NCBI RefSeq assembly: GCF_013315265.1
Contig: NZ_JABUFE010000002.1
Coordinates: 186,001 to 250,000 of the forward strand
Length of the DNA stretch: 64,000 nucleotides
Reading direction: 5' to 3'
DNA from: Parasulfitobacter algicola
GTDB lineage: Bacteria; Pseudomonadota; Alphaproteobacteria; Rhodobacterales; Rhodobacteraceae
Of this stretch, positions 26,862 through 35,133 are shown piece by piece. How positions within the stretch are numbered: position 1 is the stretch's first letter; every line of letters starts with the position of its first letter. The position numbers and the translations under genes were made by a program. The notes beneath the pieces were generated by a model. It was given only the letters and a program-made list of their open reading frames with translations. It was not told the origin of the DNA and searched no databases.

Positions 26862-27625
26862 TGACCGCTGTTTTCCCTGATCTGAAAGATACATCGGTTT
26901 TCATCACCGGCGGCGGGTCTGGTATTGGGGCCTTCCTGACCGACGGCTTCCTGAACCAAGGCGCCAAGGTCGCTTTTGTCGGCCGGTCCGATGCGACAGA
27001 GTTTTGCGATGAAATGGAGCAGAAACATGGGGCGCGACCCCTTTTTGTCCAATGCGACATCACCGATATCCCTGCCCTGCAAAACGCCATGGGTCAAGCG
27101 GCGCAGGCTCACGGTCCGATCACCACGCTGGTCAACAATGCCGCCAATGACAAGCGCCATACGACAGAGGAGGTCACCGAGGATTTCTGGGACTGGTCCC
27201 AGGCCATCAATCTGAAAGCCTATTTCTTTGCCTGCCAGGCGGTGATCCCCGGCATGCGCGCCGCGGGCGGCGGGTCGATTATCAACTTCACCTCGATCAG
27301 CTATATGATGGGTAACACGGGCTATCCCGCCTACACGACGGCCAACTCGGGCATCAACGGCATGACGCGCAGTCTGGCCCGTGAATTCGGCCCCGACAAA
27401 ATACGCGTCAATGCGCTGGCCCCCGGTTGGGTGTTGACGCAGAAGCAAAAGGATATGTGGGTGACCGAAGAAGGTCTGGCCGCCCATCTGGATCGTCAAT
27501 GTCTGAAAGACCCGCTTGAGCCTGATGATATTGTCGGCGGCACACTTTTTCTTGCCTCAAAGGCATCGAAAATGATGACAGGACAAGCGCTGGTGATTGA
27601 TGGCGGCGTGGTGGTAACGGGCTGA
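26861..27625 (+). CDS. SDR oxidoreductase, likely galactose 1-dehydrogenase, with Lys-to-Asn active-site change
   Basis: A 254-residue short-chain dehydrogenase. The cofactor loop is TGGGSGIG, NNAAND follows, and catalytic Ser lies in NFTSISYM. The active-site helix reads YPAYTTANSGINGMTRS, so the Tyr is present but the YxxxK lysine is Asn. The rest, including NALAPGW, is intact. Context assigns oxidation of D-galactose to galactonolactone. The start shares a base with the dehydratase stop, and the gene is directly followed by dgoK. Confidence 0.75.
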   Translation: MTAVFPDLKDTSVFITGGGSGIGAFLTDGFLNQGAKVAFVGRSDATEFCDEMEQKHGARPLFVQCDITDIPALQNAMGQAAQAHGPITTLVNNAANDKRHTTEEVTEDFWDWSQAINLKAYFFACQAVIPGMRAAGGGSIINFTSISYMMGNTGYPAYTTANSGINGMTRSLAREFGPDKIRVNALAPGWVLTQKQKDMWVTEEGLAAHLDRQCLKDPLEPDDIVGGTLFLASKASKMMTGQALVIDGGVVVTG

Positions 27626-28542
27626 TGTCACAGGATAAATCATATCCCGACTGGTTCGCGGTCGACTGGGGCACGTCGAACCTGCGGGTCTGGGCAATGA
27701 CCGCCAGTGGAACGGTTCTGGATCAGGCGGTGTCTGATCAAGGCATGGGCAAACTGACCCGCGACCGGTTTGAACCCGCCCTGCTGGATCTGATCGGCGA
27801 TTGGCTGGGTCCCAATAAGACGCCGGTGATCGCCTGCGGCATGGTCGGCGCGCGTCAGGGCTGGGTCGAAGCGCCGTATCAGACAACCCCTTGTAAACCT
27901 TTTGTTAATCAGTTGACAGCTGTCAACTTTTTGCAAGATCCCCGTCTTCAGGTGTATGTCATCCCCGGCGTCTGCCAAAAAGATCCCGCCGATGTGATGC
28001 GCGGCGAAGAAACGCAAATCGCCGGTTTCCTAAGCCTGAACAAAAACTGGGATGGCGTTATCTGCCTGCCCGGAACACACACGAAATGGGTGCAGATCAG
28101 CGCGGATGAGATCATCAGTTTCAAGACCTTTCTGACGGGCGAGCTGTTTGATCTGCTAACCCATCACAGCGTGCTGCGTCATTCCATTGATACCGATGGC
28201 TGGGACGATGACGCCTTTCAAACCGCCGTGTCGGAGGCAATTTCCCGACCCGAAGCCATCGCCGCGCGGCTATTTTCCATTCGCGCCGATGATCTGCTGC
28301 ACGACCGCGCGCCAAGTCAAGCCTGTGCCTATCTCTCAGGGTTACTGATCGGGGCAGAACTGGCAGCCTCGCGCCCTTATTGGTTGGGCCAGCAAATCGC
28401 GATTATCGGCGGTTCAACAATTGCCAAACATTATGCCGATGCTCTGCAGGCCCAAGGCGCGTTTGCCACCGTCACAGACGCCCCCCGCATGACCCTTGCA
28501 GGGTTATCGGCGGCCTATGCCAAGACAAAGGAAACCGCATGA
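27625..28542 (+). CDS. dgoK: 2-dehydro-3-deoxygalactonokinase
   Basis: A 305-residue sugar-acid kinase that phosphorylates KDGal with ATP. The N-terminal phosphate loop is VDWGTSNLRVWAM, the substrate region includes GMVGARQGW, and PGTHTKWVQI is the typical DgoK motif. It is tightly coupled to the SDR gene before it and to dgoA after it by a 4-bp overlap. Confidence 0.92.
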   Translation: MSQDKSYPDWFAVDWGTSNLRVWAMTASGTVLDQAVSDQGMGKLTRDRFEPALLDLIGDWLGPNKTPVIACGMVGARQGWVEAPYQTTPCKPFVNQLTAVNFLQDPRLQVYVIPGVCQKDPADVMRGEETQIAGFLSLNKNWDGVICLPGTHTKWVQISADEIISFKTFLTGELFDLLTHHSVLRHSIDTDGWDDDAFQTAVSEAISRPEAIAARLFSIRADDLLHDRAPSQACAYLSGLLIGAELAASRPYWLGQQIAIIGGSTIAKHYADALQAQGAFATVTDAPRMTLAGLSAAYAKTKETA

Positions 28543-29144
28543 CCCGCCCCCTGATCGCCATTCTGCGCGGCGTCAAACCACCCGAAGCTGCACAAATGGC
28601 AGCAACGTTGATCGACGCGGGCATCACGCAGATCGAAGTGCCGATGAATTCGCCTGATCCGCTGGACAGCATCGCCGCGATGATGAAAGTCCACGGGACA
28701 AAGGCCATGATCGGGGCGGGCACTGTTCTGACAGTCGATCAAGTGCAACAAGTGGCCGGTGCAGGCGGCACCCTGATCGTGTCGCCCAATTGCGATGTTG
28801 ATGTAATCCGAAAAACCAAAGCCCTTGGCATGCAAAGCTTCCCCGGTATCTTTACCCCGACCGAGGCGTTTGCAGCGCTGAATGCAGGCGCAGACGGGTT
28901 AAAACTGTTCCCGGCCGAATTGGCCGGACCGTCGGGCATCAAGGCACTGCGGGCCGTTTTGCCGAAAGACACGAAAGTTTACGCGGTTGGTGGTGCGGGT
29001 GCGGATAATTTTGCAGATTGGATCGCTGCCAGCGCAGATGGGTTCGGCATCGGATCCGCGCTTTATACACCCGGGCTGACACCAGACGATGTTGCCAACC
29101 GTGCCAAAGCAATCGTCGCCGCATATGACAAGGCCATCGCATGA
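28539..29144 (+). CDS. dgoA: 2-dehydro-3-deoxy-6-phosphogalactonate aldolase
   Basis: A 201-residue class I KDPG/KDPGal aldolase, TIM barrel. MTRPLIAILRGVKPPEAA begins the protein, with the usual catalytic Glu region at QIEVPMNS and the Schiff-base lysine in GADGLKLFPAEL. It splits KDPGal to pyruvate and glyceraldehyde 3-phosphate, the last step of the route. The start at 28539 overlaps the dgoK stop (ATGA). Confidence 0.92.
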   Translation: MTRPLIAILRGVKPPEAAQMAATLIDAGITQIEVPMNSPDPLDSIAAMMKVHGTKAMIGAGTVLTVDQVQQVAGAGGTLIVSPNCDVDVIRKTKALGMQSFPGIFTPTEAFAALNAGADGLKLFPAELAGPSGIKALRAVLPKDTKVYAVGGAGADNFADWIAASADGFGIGSALYTPGLTPDDVANRAKAIVAAYDKAIA

Positions 29145-29968
29145 GCGTCGTTTACGACGACCGCATCTGCAAACTGGGCGAAGGGCCGTTATGGCACCCG
29201 TTGCGCGAACAGCTGTTCTGGTTCGACATCCTTGGCAAATGTCTGATGACCAAGGGACACAGCTGGCCGTTCGATGAACATGTCTCGGCCGCGGGATGGG
29301 TTGATCGACAAACGCTTCTGATCGCATCCGAAACAGCGCTGTTTACCTTTGATCTGGATACCGCGCAGCGCGATGATATCTGTGCGCTGGAAGCAGATAA
29401 TCCAAAGACACGGTCAAACGACGGTCGTGCAGATCCTTGGGGCGGCTTCTGGATCGGGACGATGGGCAAAAACGCAGAGCCCGGGGCTGGTGCCATCTAT
29501 CGCTATTATAACGGCGCGCTGACCAGATTGTTTGGCGATATCACGATCTCAAACGCGATCTGTTTTGCACCTGATCGAATATGTGCCTATTTCGCCGATA
29601 CATCGACGCAGACAATCCAGCGACAGCCCTTGGATGATACCGGTTGGCCCCTGGGTGATGCGCAGGTGCACGTGGATCTGCGCGCAGAAGATAGAAACCC
29701 GGACGGTGCTATCGTCGATGCGGACGGCACGCTTTGGAATGCCCAATGGGGATCATCGCGCGTCGCAGGTTATGGGCCTGATGGTCAGTTTTTGACAGCC
29801 GTGGACTTTCCTGCATGTCAGGTGTCGTGCCCAGCCTTGGCGCCGGGTCAGATGTTCGCAACCTCGGCCGCTGTGGGGCTTGGCCGTGCGGCCACAGATC
29901 ACGACGGCCTGACGTTTTGCACCCAGACAAATGCGCCGTTTCAGCCGGAATATCAGATCGTTTTGTAA
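29141..29968 (+). CDS. SMP-30/gluconolactonase-family lactonase
   Basis: A 275-residue six-bladed propeller lactonase. Metal ligands are expected in the N-terminal GEGPLWHP (Glu), RSNDGRADPWGGFWIG (Asn), and NPDGAIVDADG (Asp). It would hydrolyse the galactonolactone made by the SDR to galactonate. The start overlaps dgoA by 4 bp. It is the last gene of the operon, and the cloverleaf repeat begins 2 bases after its stop. Confidence 0.87.
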   Translation: MSVVYDDRICKLGEGPLWHPLREQLFWFDILGKCLMTKGHSWPFDEHVSAAGWVDRQTLLIASETALFTFDLDTAQRDDICALEADNPKTRSNDGRADPWGGFWIGTMGKNAEPGAGAIYRYYNGALTRLFGDITISNAICFAPDRICAYFADTSTQTIQRQPLDDTGWPLGDAQVHVDLRAEDRNPDGAIVDADGTLWNAQWGSSRVAGYGPDGQFLTAVDFPACQVSCPALAPGQMFATSAAVGLGRAATDHDGLTFCTQTNAPFQPEYQIVL

Positions 29969-29969
29969 C

Positions 29970-30029
29970 GCTCGTCAGGCCCTTACGGGCCTTCTTCGCG
30001 AAGAAAACCCAGATAGGGTTTGATTGAGC
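29970..30029 (+). repeat. 60-bp cloverleaf repeat, full copy 1
   Basis: Outer arms GCTC/GAGC enclose three hairpins in a row: AGGCCC-TTAC-GGGCCT, the palindrome TTCTTCGCGAAGAA, and AACCC-AGATA-GGGTT. It is 52/60 identical to the reverse complement of 44501-44560. It sits between the convergent lactonase and GntR genes and may also work as a terminator. Confidence 0.85.
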
Positions 30030-30033
30030 GGCG

Positions 30034-30693
30034 CTAGCTTACCAGCATCTTTAATCCTGCGGTCACATCTGTGCGAACGGCCAACCGCAGCCCAGGTTCA
30101 TCCCCCGCCTTCAGGGCCGCCAGGATCAGCCGATGATGGCGCGGTGGTTCAGTTCGGCGCAATCGCCCATACAGCTTGCACATCGTGGGCCCCAGTTGCA
30201 GCCAGACTGTTTCGGCCATCGCCAACATCGCAGGCGCCTGCGCCCGTAGATAGAGGGTACGGTGGAATTCAAGATTGCTACGAATATAGCTGACGGCATC
30301 GCCTTTGGTCACTGCCACGGCAATCGTGCCGTTTATGCTTTCCAACCGCTCGATCAGCGCCATATGGGCACGCGGCAAAGCCCGCGATGACAGTTCGGGT
30401 TCCAGCAAGGCACGCAGGGCGGCCAGTTCTTCGATGCGTTCGTTAGACAGTTCGGGCGTGGCGACCCGCCCCGATGATGATAGTGACAGCGCCCCTTCTG
30501 CCACAAGTCGCCGCATCGCCTCGCGCACGGGTGTCATCGACACACCGTATTCCTGCCCGATCCCACGCAAGGTCAACGCCTGGCCGGGATGCAATTCACC
30601 GTGCATGATCCGGCTACGCAGAACGCGGTAAATCCTGTCATGGGCGGCCGCTTGCGGTGGGGTGCCCCCTTCGGATTTTGGCTGTATCAGCAT
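30034..30693 (-). CDS. GntR-family regulator, FadR/FCD type
   Basis: A 219-residue regulator. The winged helix (residues 20-85) includes LTLRGIGQEYGVSMTPVREAMRRLV, and the all-helical FCD effector domain includes LRALLEPELSSRAL and NLEFHRTLYL, whose histidines normally bind a metal and carboxylate ligand. Start 30693 is preferred to 30816, which would run into the upstream peptidase gene. As the neighbour of the galactose genes it may sense galactonate or KDGal, like DgoR, but this is inferred from position only. Confidence 0.82.
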   Translation of the reverse strand: MLIQPKSEGGTPPQAAAHDRIYRVLRSRIMHGELHPGQALTLRGIGQEYGVSMTPVREAMRRLVAEGALSLSSSGRVATPELSNERIEELAALRALLEPELSSRALPRAHMALIERLESINGTIAVAVTKGDAVSYIRSNLEFHRTLYLRAQAPAMLAMAETVWLQLGPTMCKLYGRLRRTEPPRHHRLILAALKAGDEPGLRLAVRTDVTAGLKMLVS

Positions 30694-30724
30694 CTGTAGA
30701 CCATGGTGATCCTTTCCACCCTTA

Positions 30725-31417
30725 TCAATCCCCAAACCGATACCGATGCAGGTTTTCCCCTTTGTGTCGCAACCAGCCGCGTTGGGCGTCATAGGGCCCG
30801 TGGATATCCCGCACAACCGACCAGAACCGCGCCGAATGGTTCATTTCGGCCAAATGCGCAACCTCGTGGGCGGCCACATAATTCAACACATCAGGCGGCG
30901 CCATGATCAACCGCCACGAATAATTCAGGTTGCCCGCTGACGAACACGACCCCCACCGCGACCGCGTATCGCGCAAAGTAATTCTGCTGAAAGACCGGCC
31001 AAGCTTTTGGGCATAATGTTCCGTTGCGCGATGCAACTGAGGTTTCGCGCGAGCTTTTAAAAAGGCCTGAACCTTGCGACCAACAGTTTCTGCGCCGCCC
31101 GGCACCTGTAAAACACCGTCTTTATATGTAGCCACGCGCCCGGAACCAGGAACAATTTCAACCGGCTTGCCCAGATAGGCAACGCTTGTTCCGAAACCAA
31201 CATCACAATCCGCCGGTCGCGCCGCCAGCGTGGACCGCAGCCATGCCTCTTTTTCGATCGCAAAGCGCACGGCTTCTGATACCGCAAATCCAGTGGGCAT
31301 CGTCAGCGTCACGCGGCCATCCAGCCGGGATATTCGCAACGACAATCTGCGCGCCCGCGGCGATTTACGCAGCTGAATTTCAACTGGGGGAACCCCGGGT
31401 AGGATGTGTTTTTTCAT
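30725..31417 (-). CDS. M48/YgjP-type zinc metallopeptidase
   Basis: A 230-residue protein of the DUF45/YgjP group. The zinc motif HEVAHLAEMNHSARFW has the HExxH pair and a third histidine downstream. The preceding SRWGSCSSAGNLNYSWRL is the family hallmark. No signal peptide is visible. Start 31417 (MKKHILPGV) is chosen because the longer form to 31570 would cross the divergent TIGR02300 gene. The substrate is unknown. Confidence 0.85.
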   Translation of the reverse strand: MKKHILPGVPPVEIQLRKSPRARRLSLRISRLDGRVTLTMPTGFAVSEAVRFAIEKEAWLRSTLAARPADCDVGFGTSVAYLGKPVEIVPGSGRVATYKDGVLQVPGGAETVGRKVQAFLKARAKPQLHRATEHYAQKLGRSFSRITLRDTRSRWGSCSSAGNLNYSWRLIMAPPDVLNYVAAHEVAHLAEMNHSARFWSVVRDIHGPYDAQRGWLRHKGENLHRYRFGD

Positions 31418-31530
31418 TTGCTCAGCTCGTTTAACCGAAGTTACCACAGGAATCACTTTGACACAGCCCGCGACATATGGCAGGTCGCGCAGATTATCTT
31501 GCAACCTGGACAAGTTTAAAGGGAAAACCA

Positions 31531-31854
31531 ATGCCCAAGGAAGAATGGGGCGTAAAGCGCCTTTGCCCAACCACCGGTAAACGGTTTTACGACATGGGAC
31601 GCAATCCCATTGTCAGCCCATATACCGGTGAAGTCGTCACTTTGGATACGGGCAAAAATCACACGATGATCGCTGACAAAGCCGATCCTGCCACCACCAA
31701 GTTGAAAGACGACGAAGTCGAAGAAGATGTCGTTCTGGATGATGACGATGATGCAGACGTAGATCTGGGTGATGATGTTCTGGAAGACGACGATGACGAC
31801 AGTGTTTCACTGGATGAAATCGCTGATGTTCCTGCAGACGATGACGATACATAA
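31531..31854 (+). CDS. TIGR02300 family protein with acidic tail
   Basis: A 107-residue protein typical of alphaproteobacteria, function unknown. The N-terminal half is MPKEEWGVKRLCPTTGKRFYD and GRNPIVSPYTGE. The C-terminal 50 residues are almost all Asp and Glu. The start at 31531 follows AAAGGG and matches family members. It ends just before a hairpin terminator and tRNA-Ala. Confidence 0.9.
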   Translation: MPKEEWGVKRLCPTTGKRFYDMGRNPIVSPYTGEVVTLDTGKNHTMIADKADPATTKLKDDEVEEDVVLDDDDDADVDLGDDVLEDDDDDSVSLDEIADVPADDDDT

Positions 31855-31865
31855 GACAACACTTG

Positions 31866-31893
31866 GGGGCGATTTTTCACTTGATCTCGCCCC
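31866..31893 (+). terminator. Hairpin terminator after TIGR02300 gene
   Basis: GGGGCGA and TCGCCCC, perfect 7-bp arms with a 14-base loop, followed by a T-rich but imperfect run. Confidence 0.6.
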
Positions 31894-31919
31894 TTGCGTT
31901 CTTTAGTCACCCATTTCAT

Positions 31920-31995
<76 letters not shown>

Positions 31996-32056
31996 TTCCG
32001 CTTTTTACAGCGGAAAAACTCCCGAAAGCATTGAAATGTAAGGCCGCTTTTGCGGT

Positions 32057-32329
32057 TCAAAGACCTGTTTTTCCACAATAGCTGATTGGCTCTGAAAACG
32101 CTAATCTAAGCACTAGTCTCTGCATGTTGAGTTGACCGGATTGCCATATTTTTAAGGGGTTTGCCAGAAATCTCAGCGCGAGTTCGAACGTCTCCTCGAA
32201 GGAGGCATGCGACTTGCCTGTATTCTGAAGGCGATCTTCCAGAATATGCCTCTCATGCTGCATGCGATCAATGCGGCTCTCGTAGGCAGACACTACGGAC
32301 AGGTTACCCTCAAATGTCAGGCCATGTCA
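32057..32329 (-). pseudogene. Serine recombinase C-terminal fragment
   Basis: The minus strand encodes the C-terminal part of a large serine recombinase: VVSAYESRIDRM, then FEETFELALRFLANPLKIW and LVLRLAFSEPISY, the conserved end of phage/ICE-type recombinases. The catalytic N-terminal resolvase domain is absent, a stop lies upstream at about 32330, and the usual final residues are missing. It is a relic of the enzyme that probably brought this region in, lying 62 bp from tRNA-Ala. Confidence 0.75.
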
Positions 32330-32390
32330 GCCTATCATGATGCAATCTGGGTCGGGCATATACGGGCGATCACCGGGGCCAGCAAAAAAG

Positions 32391-32519
32391 AAGCTGCAAG
32401 TCCCTGAGAACTTGCGCTTCTACGTTGATTATGAGCGCATGGCGCGGGACATGGAAATCTGTGACGTCTTCACCCTTCAGACAGGCTTCGAGCAAGTCCA
32501 CGTATTCTGGAGCCACTGA
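32391..32519 (+). pseudogene. ArdA antirestriction protein, C-terminal remnant
   Basis: About 42 codons ending in a stop at 32519 resemble the end of ArdA: PENLRFYVDYERMARDMEI, then DVFTLQTGFEQVHVFW. ArdA mimics DNA to block type I restriction on entry of conjugative elements. Everything upstream of this tail is gone. The stop is one base from the ATG of the SRAP-like gene, so an operon structure was kept. Confidence 0.55.
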
Positions 32520-32520
32520 G

Positions 32521-33093
32521 ATGAGCACCGAGACACACAGATTCACATGGGAAAGCATCGAGATTGAGCTGACCTATGTGCCAGAAGCCTATGGCGGAGC
32601 TATGCCGTCACCTGCTTTCGCATTAAGGGGCAAGAAGACGGACCGGGGCGTCACCAACATTCGCAACACGAAGTCCCCGCATTGGCGCAGGTGGTTTGGC
32701 ATTAAACACCGCTGCGTCGTCCCGTTCACTTCGTTTTCGGAACCGCACAATCAGTTAGGCAAGCCCTCCGAGCCTGTTTGGTTCTCATTGTCTGAAGAAA
32801 GACCGATCGCGTTCTTTGCCGGCATCTGGACAGAGTGGACATCAGTGCGAAAACTGAAAGACGGCGAGACCACGAACCACTTGTTTGGTTTTCTGACGAC
32901 CGAGGCAAATGCTGATGTCGGCGCGATCCATCCGAAGGCGATGCCTGTTGTGCTCACATCCATGGAAGAGGTTGATCTCTGGCTGCGAGCGGGTGCGGAT
33001 GAAGCGCTGTCGCTACAGAGACCGCTAGCAGATGGACTTCTGCGCATTGTAGAACGCGGCATGCCGCAAGACATCTCTGGGACTTCAATCTAG
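32521..33093 (+). pseudogene. Chimeric/truncated SRAP (YedK/HMCES-like) protein lacking the catalytic Cys2
   Basis: 190 codons, open throughout, GGAG 9 bp before the ATG. From residue 43 on it is a SRAP domain: GVTNIRNTKSPHWRRWFG, VPFTSFSE, IWTEWTSVRK, HLFGFLTTEANADVGAIHPK and MPVVL, with the active-site His in IHPKAMP. SRAP proteins need an N-terminal Met-Cys that crosslinks to abasic sites. Here the N-terminus is MSTETHRFTWESIEIELTY, which looks like the start of a different small protein. A deletion fusing two genes is the simplest reading. If translated, it could not form the crosslink. Confidence 0.6.
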
Positions 33094-33482
33094 TGTCCGG
33101 TATTTTGGGTACTTGCCATTGGCTGGCAGGCGGCAATGCTGCCATGCGCCTTCCGATCCAGACTCTCGCTGCAAACGCGAAAGTGGTTGACTGACGAACT
33201 CACCTAATGTGGGACGAAGTGTGCATTCGCTGCATCTGCGCCAACGTCACCTTGTCGGTTTTGGCCAGTTGAGGTCTTCAAAGAAAAGGTCTTGGATCAC
33301 GCTACATGACGCACCACAATAACACCAACTCGAAAGTCGCACATCAAGTAGCGCTCACATATGATGTTGTTAAGGTAAACCTATTTTATTCAATCGCAGA
33401 GAATTTTTGTCAGCTGCTAATGGGAAGATCAGGTTTGGGACCCTACTCTATGTCGGAAACACTTTACTACTCTAAGAAACAA
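33094..33482. other. Intergenic region without a recognisable gene
   Basis: About 390 bases. An in-frame extension of the Tat protein upstream to 33306 exists but has no family resemblance and would bury the signal peptide. I see no repeats or promoters I can support. Confidence 0.4.
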
Positions 33483-34085
33483 ATGTCCCTAACACGTCGC
33501 AAGACCTTACTACTTGGTGGGGCGGGGGTATTGGCAACACAGGTGCCAACTATCGCGATGGCGGAAGGCCTAATCTCAGGACCGATTGCTCAAGCAAGTT
33601 CAACAGAATTTGAGGCAATAGTCGCCGCACTGCAAAACGAAAGGGCTTCTATTTCACTAGCTAATGAAAGCTATCTCAGGGAGCGTTGCCAAGAGACCCT
33701 AAATGCACTTTCGGCAGCCATTGATGAAGCGGAGCGGGCAGTTTCTACTCTGCGTAACGAAACTGGTTCCGCTCGAAATCAAGCGCTTGCGTCCTCACTC
33801 GGTGCAATCGTGAGCGCTATTGGTTTGAGACTGGCTTTGGCCGCGGCAGCCGGTGTAACGGCGCCGGTGAGTGTGACCGCAGCTGCTGTTGGACTACGCA
33901 TCTGCACTTTGCAGGCCGTGACGACGCCTCGAACGACATGCAGAGACGTCTTCGCACCAGTCATGACGCCATGCTCTCACGTTCAAATATCAACTTTAAG
34001 ACTTCATCTGCCAGTTGGATACACCACCGCTGCCAACTGCATTCCGATGTACTTTGATCTGTGTTGGAATTTTGATGTGGAATGA
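33483..34085 (+). CDS. Orphan Tat-exported protein with coiled-coil, 3' end probably foreign
   Basis: 200 residues. MSLTRRKTLLLGGAGVLATQ is a convincing Tat signal. A predicted coiled coil follows (about residues 40-95, EFEAIVAALQNERASI to AISALR-like heptads), then an Ala/Val/Gly-rich hydrophobic segment (about 98-140). From base 33961 onward its codons are the antisense of a ParA-like remnant on the other strand, so the last 41 residues are probably read through foreign DNA and the original C-terminus is lost. I do not recognise the family. Base composition is lower in G+C than that of neighbouring core genes. Confidence 0.5.
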   Translation: MSLTRRKTLLLGGAGVLATQVPTIAMAEGLISGPIAQASSTEFEAIVAALQNERASISLANESYLRERCQETLNALSAAIDEAERAVSTLRNETGSARNQALASSLGAIVSAIGLRLALAAAAGVTAPVSVTAAAVGLRICTLQAVTTPRTTCRDVFAPVMTPCSHVQISTLRLHLPVGYTTAANCIPMYFDLCWNFDVE

Positions 34086-34178
34086 GGCCAGTCCGAACGC
34101 AAGCGCAGCAGAGGTGGTTGTCCGACCAGTTCCACCCTTGAAACCGAGGCACGAAATAATGTGCAGTTTTGGCTCCAT
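33961..34178 (-). pseudogene. ParA/VirC1-like ATPase remnant
   Basis: Minus-strand ATG at 34178 with AGAGGAG upstream. The first 30 residues are MEPKLHIISCLGFKGG and TGRTTTSAALAFGLAS, containing the deviant Walker A KGGTGRTT of ParA-family partition ATPases. After that the frame is lost: a stop follows at residue 61, and the neighbouring frame continues with QLADEVLKLIFE. The rest of the gene is missing. It is a plasmid or ICE relic. Confidence 0.65.
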
Positions 34179-34344
34179 TTCAATTCGCTCCTCTAGTGGC
34201 GATGACTTGCATGCAGTTCTCTTCGCCTAGGAGGCTCTTTGTCCTGGTTTGAAGCGCTTATATATCTACGATAAAGGAAATATATCTATTTTTTAGATAA
34301 TCTGACAAGTAGATTAACGCTCGTCGCGAAGGAGATCGCGGCGA

Positions 34345-34602
34345 TTGGCTAAGACCATTAGAAGCAAAGGCCATGAAACGCTGTGCCAAGCGCTCATTGA
34401 AGCCAGAAAATCAGCCGGATTGACGCAAGCAGAGTTGGCAGACCGTTTGCGTTGCCATCAGTCCTTCGTTGCGCGCATCGAAAGCGGGGAGCGCCGGATC
34501 GATGTCGTTGAACTTATTGTTCTAACACGAGCTCTTGGAATAGCGATCGAAGATACAGTTGCTTTGGTCGAACACAGCACGCCTAAAGATCATCGGATCT
34601 GA
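34345..34602 (+). CDS. XRE-family helix-turn-helix regulator, TTG start
   Basis: An 85-residue Cro/CI-type regulator consisting only of the HTH domain: LTQAELADRLRCHQSFVARIESGERRIDVVEL is the five-helix core (shown here in two overlapping parts: LTQAELADRLRCHQ and FVARIESGERRI). The start is TTG at 34345, with AAGGAG 10 bp upstream and no better ATG in frame. It is divergent from the ParA remnant, a typical arrangement on small mobile elements. Confidence 0.8.
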   Translation: MAKTIRSKGHETLCQALIEARKSAGLTQAELADRLRCHQSFVARIESGERRIDVVELIVLTRALGIAIEDTVALVEHSTPKDHRI

Positions 34603-34872
34603 CCAAGCTTCGCGGTTGAGCACATGTAGCCGGAGAATTAACGGCAGAAGAATGCCAGAGAACTGCAGGCTAGCATGAGTTCTGGTGCAATTGCCGCAGT
34701 TGGAAGTTAGGACCGTCACCGTTCTGACTAAGACTAGAAGTTAAAACCCCCGGACGCCCAAATACTCTAAGACACACCTAAAACCGCGATGTGGAAGACG
34801 TTCCTGACTTTTGTGGGAGAAAACGTGAGTATCGTGGAAGACTCGCGTGATCCCTCACAACATTGAAAAAGA

Positions 34873-34948
34873 TGGTGAGCCGTACAGGATTCGAACCTGT
34901 GACCCGCTGATTAAAAGTCAGCTGCTCTACCAACTGAGCTAACGGCCC
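34873..34948 (-). tRNA. tRNA-Lys (anticodon UUU)
   Basis: Minus-strand 76-nt cloverleaf with acceptor GGGCCGT/ACGGCTC, anticodon loop CTTTTAA, T-loop GGTTCGAATCC, and encoded CCA. It forms the right border of the accessory stretch. Confidence 0.97.
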
Positions 34949-35133
34949 ATCTTTTTCAAAAGCGATCTATCGCCCTGGTGCAGGCATCTTGGTAAATGTC
35001 TGCACCATTGTGCAAGCGTGATGTTTGCACAAGGCGGCTAATTAGGGATAGCGGCCGGATGGGTCAACCCCAAAATCAGGAATTTCACAGCCATTGCTTT
35101 TAAAAGACGACATTGGGGGTTATATGCGCGCCT

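Noticed and set aside
31659-31919. Ser-rich frame opposite the TIGR02300 gene
   Set aside because: The poly-Ser is only the antisense of the Asp/Glu-rich tail.
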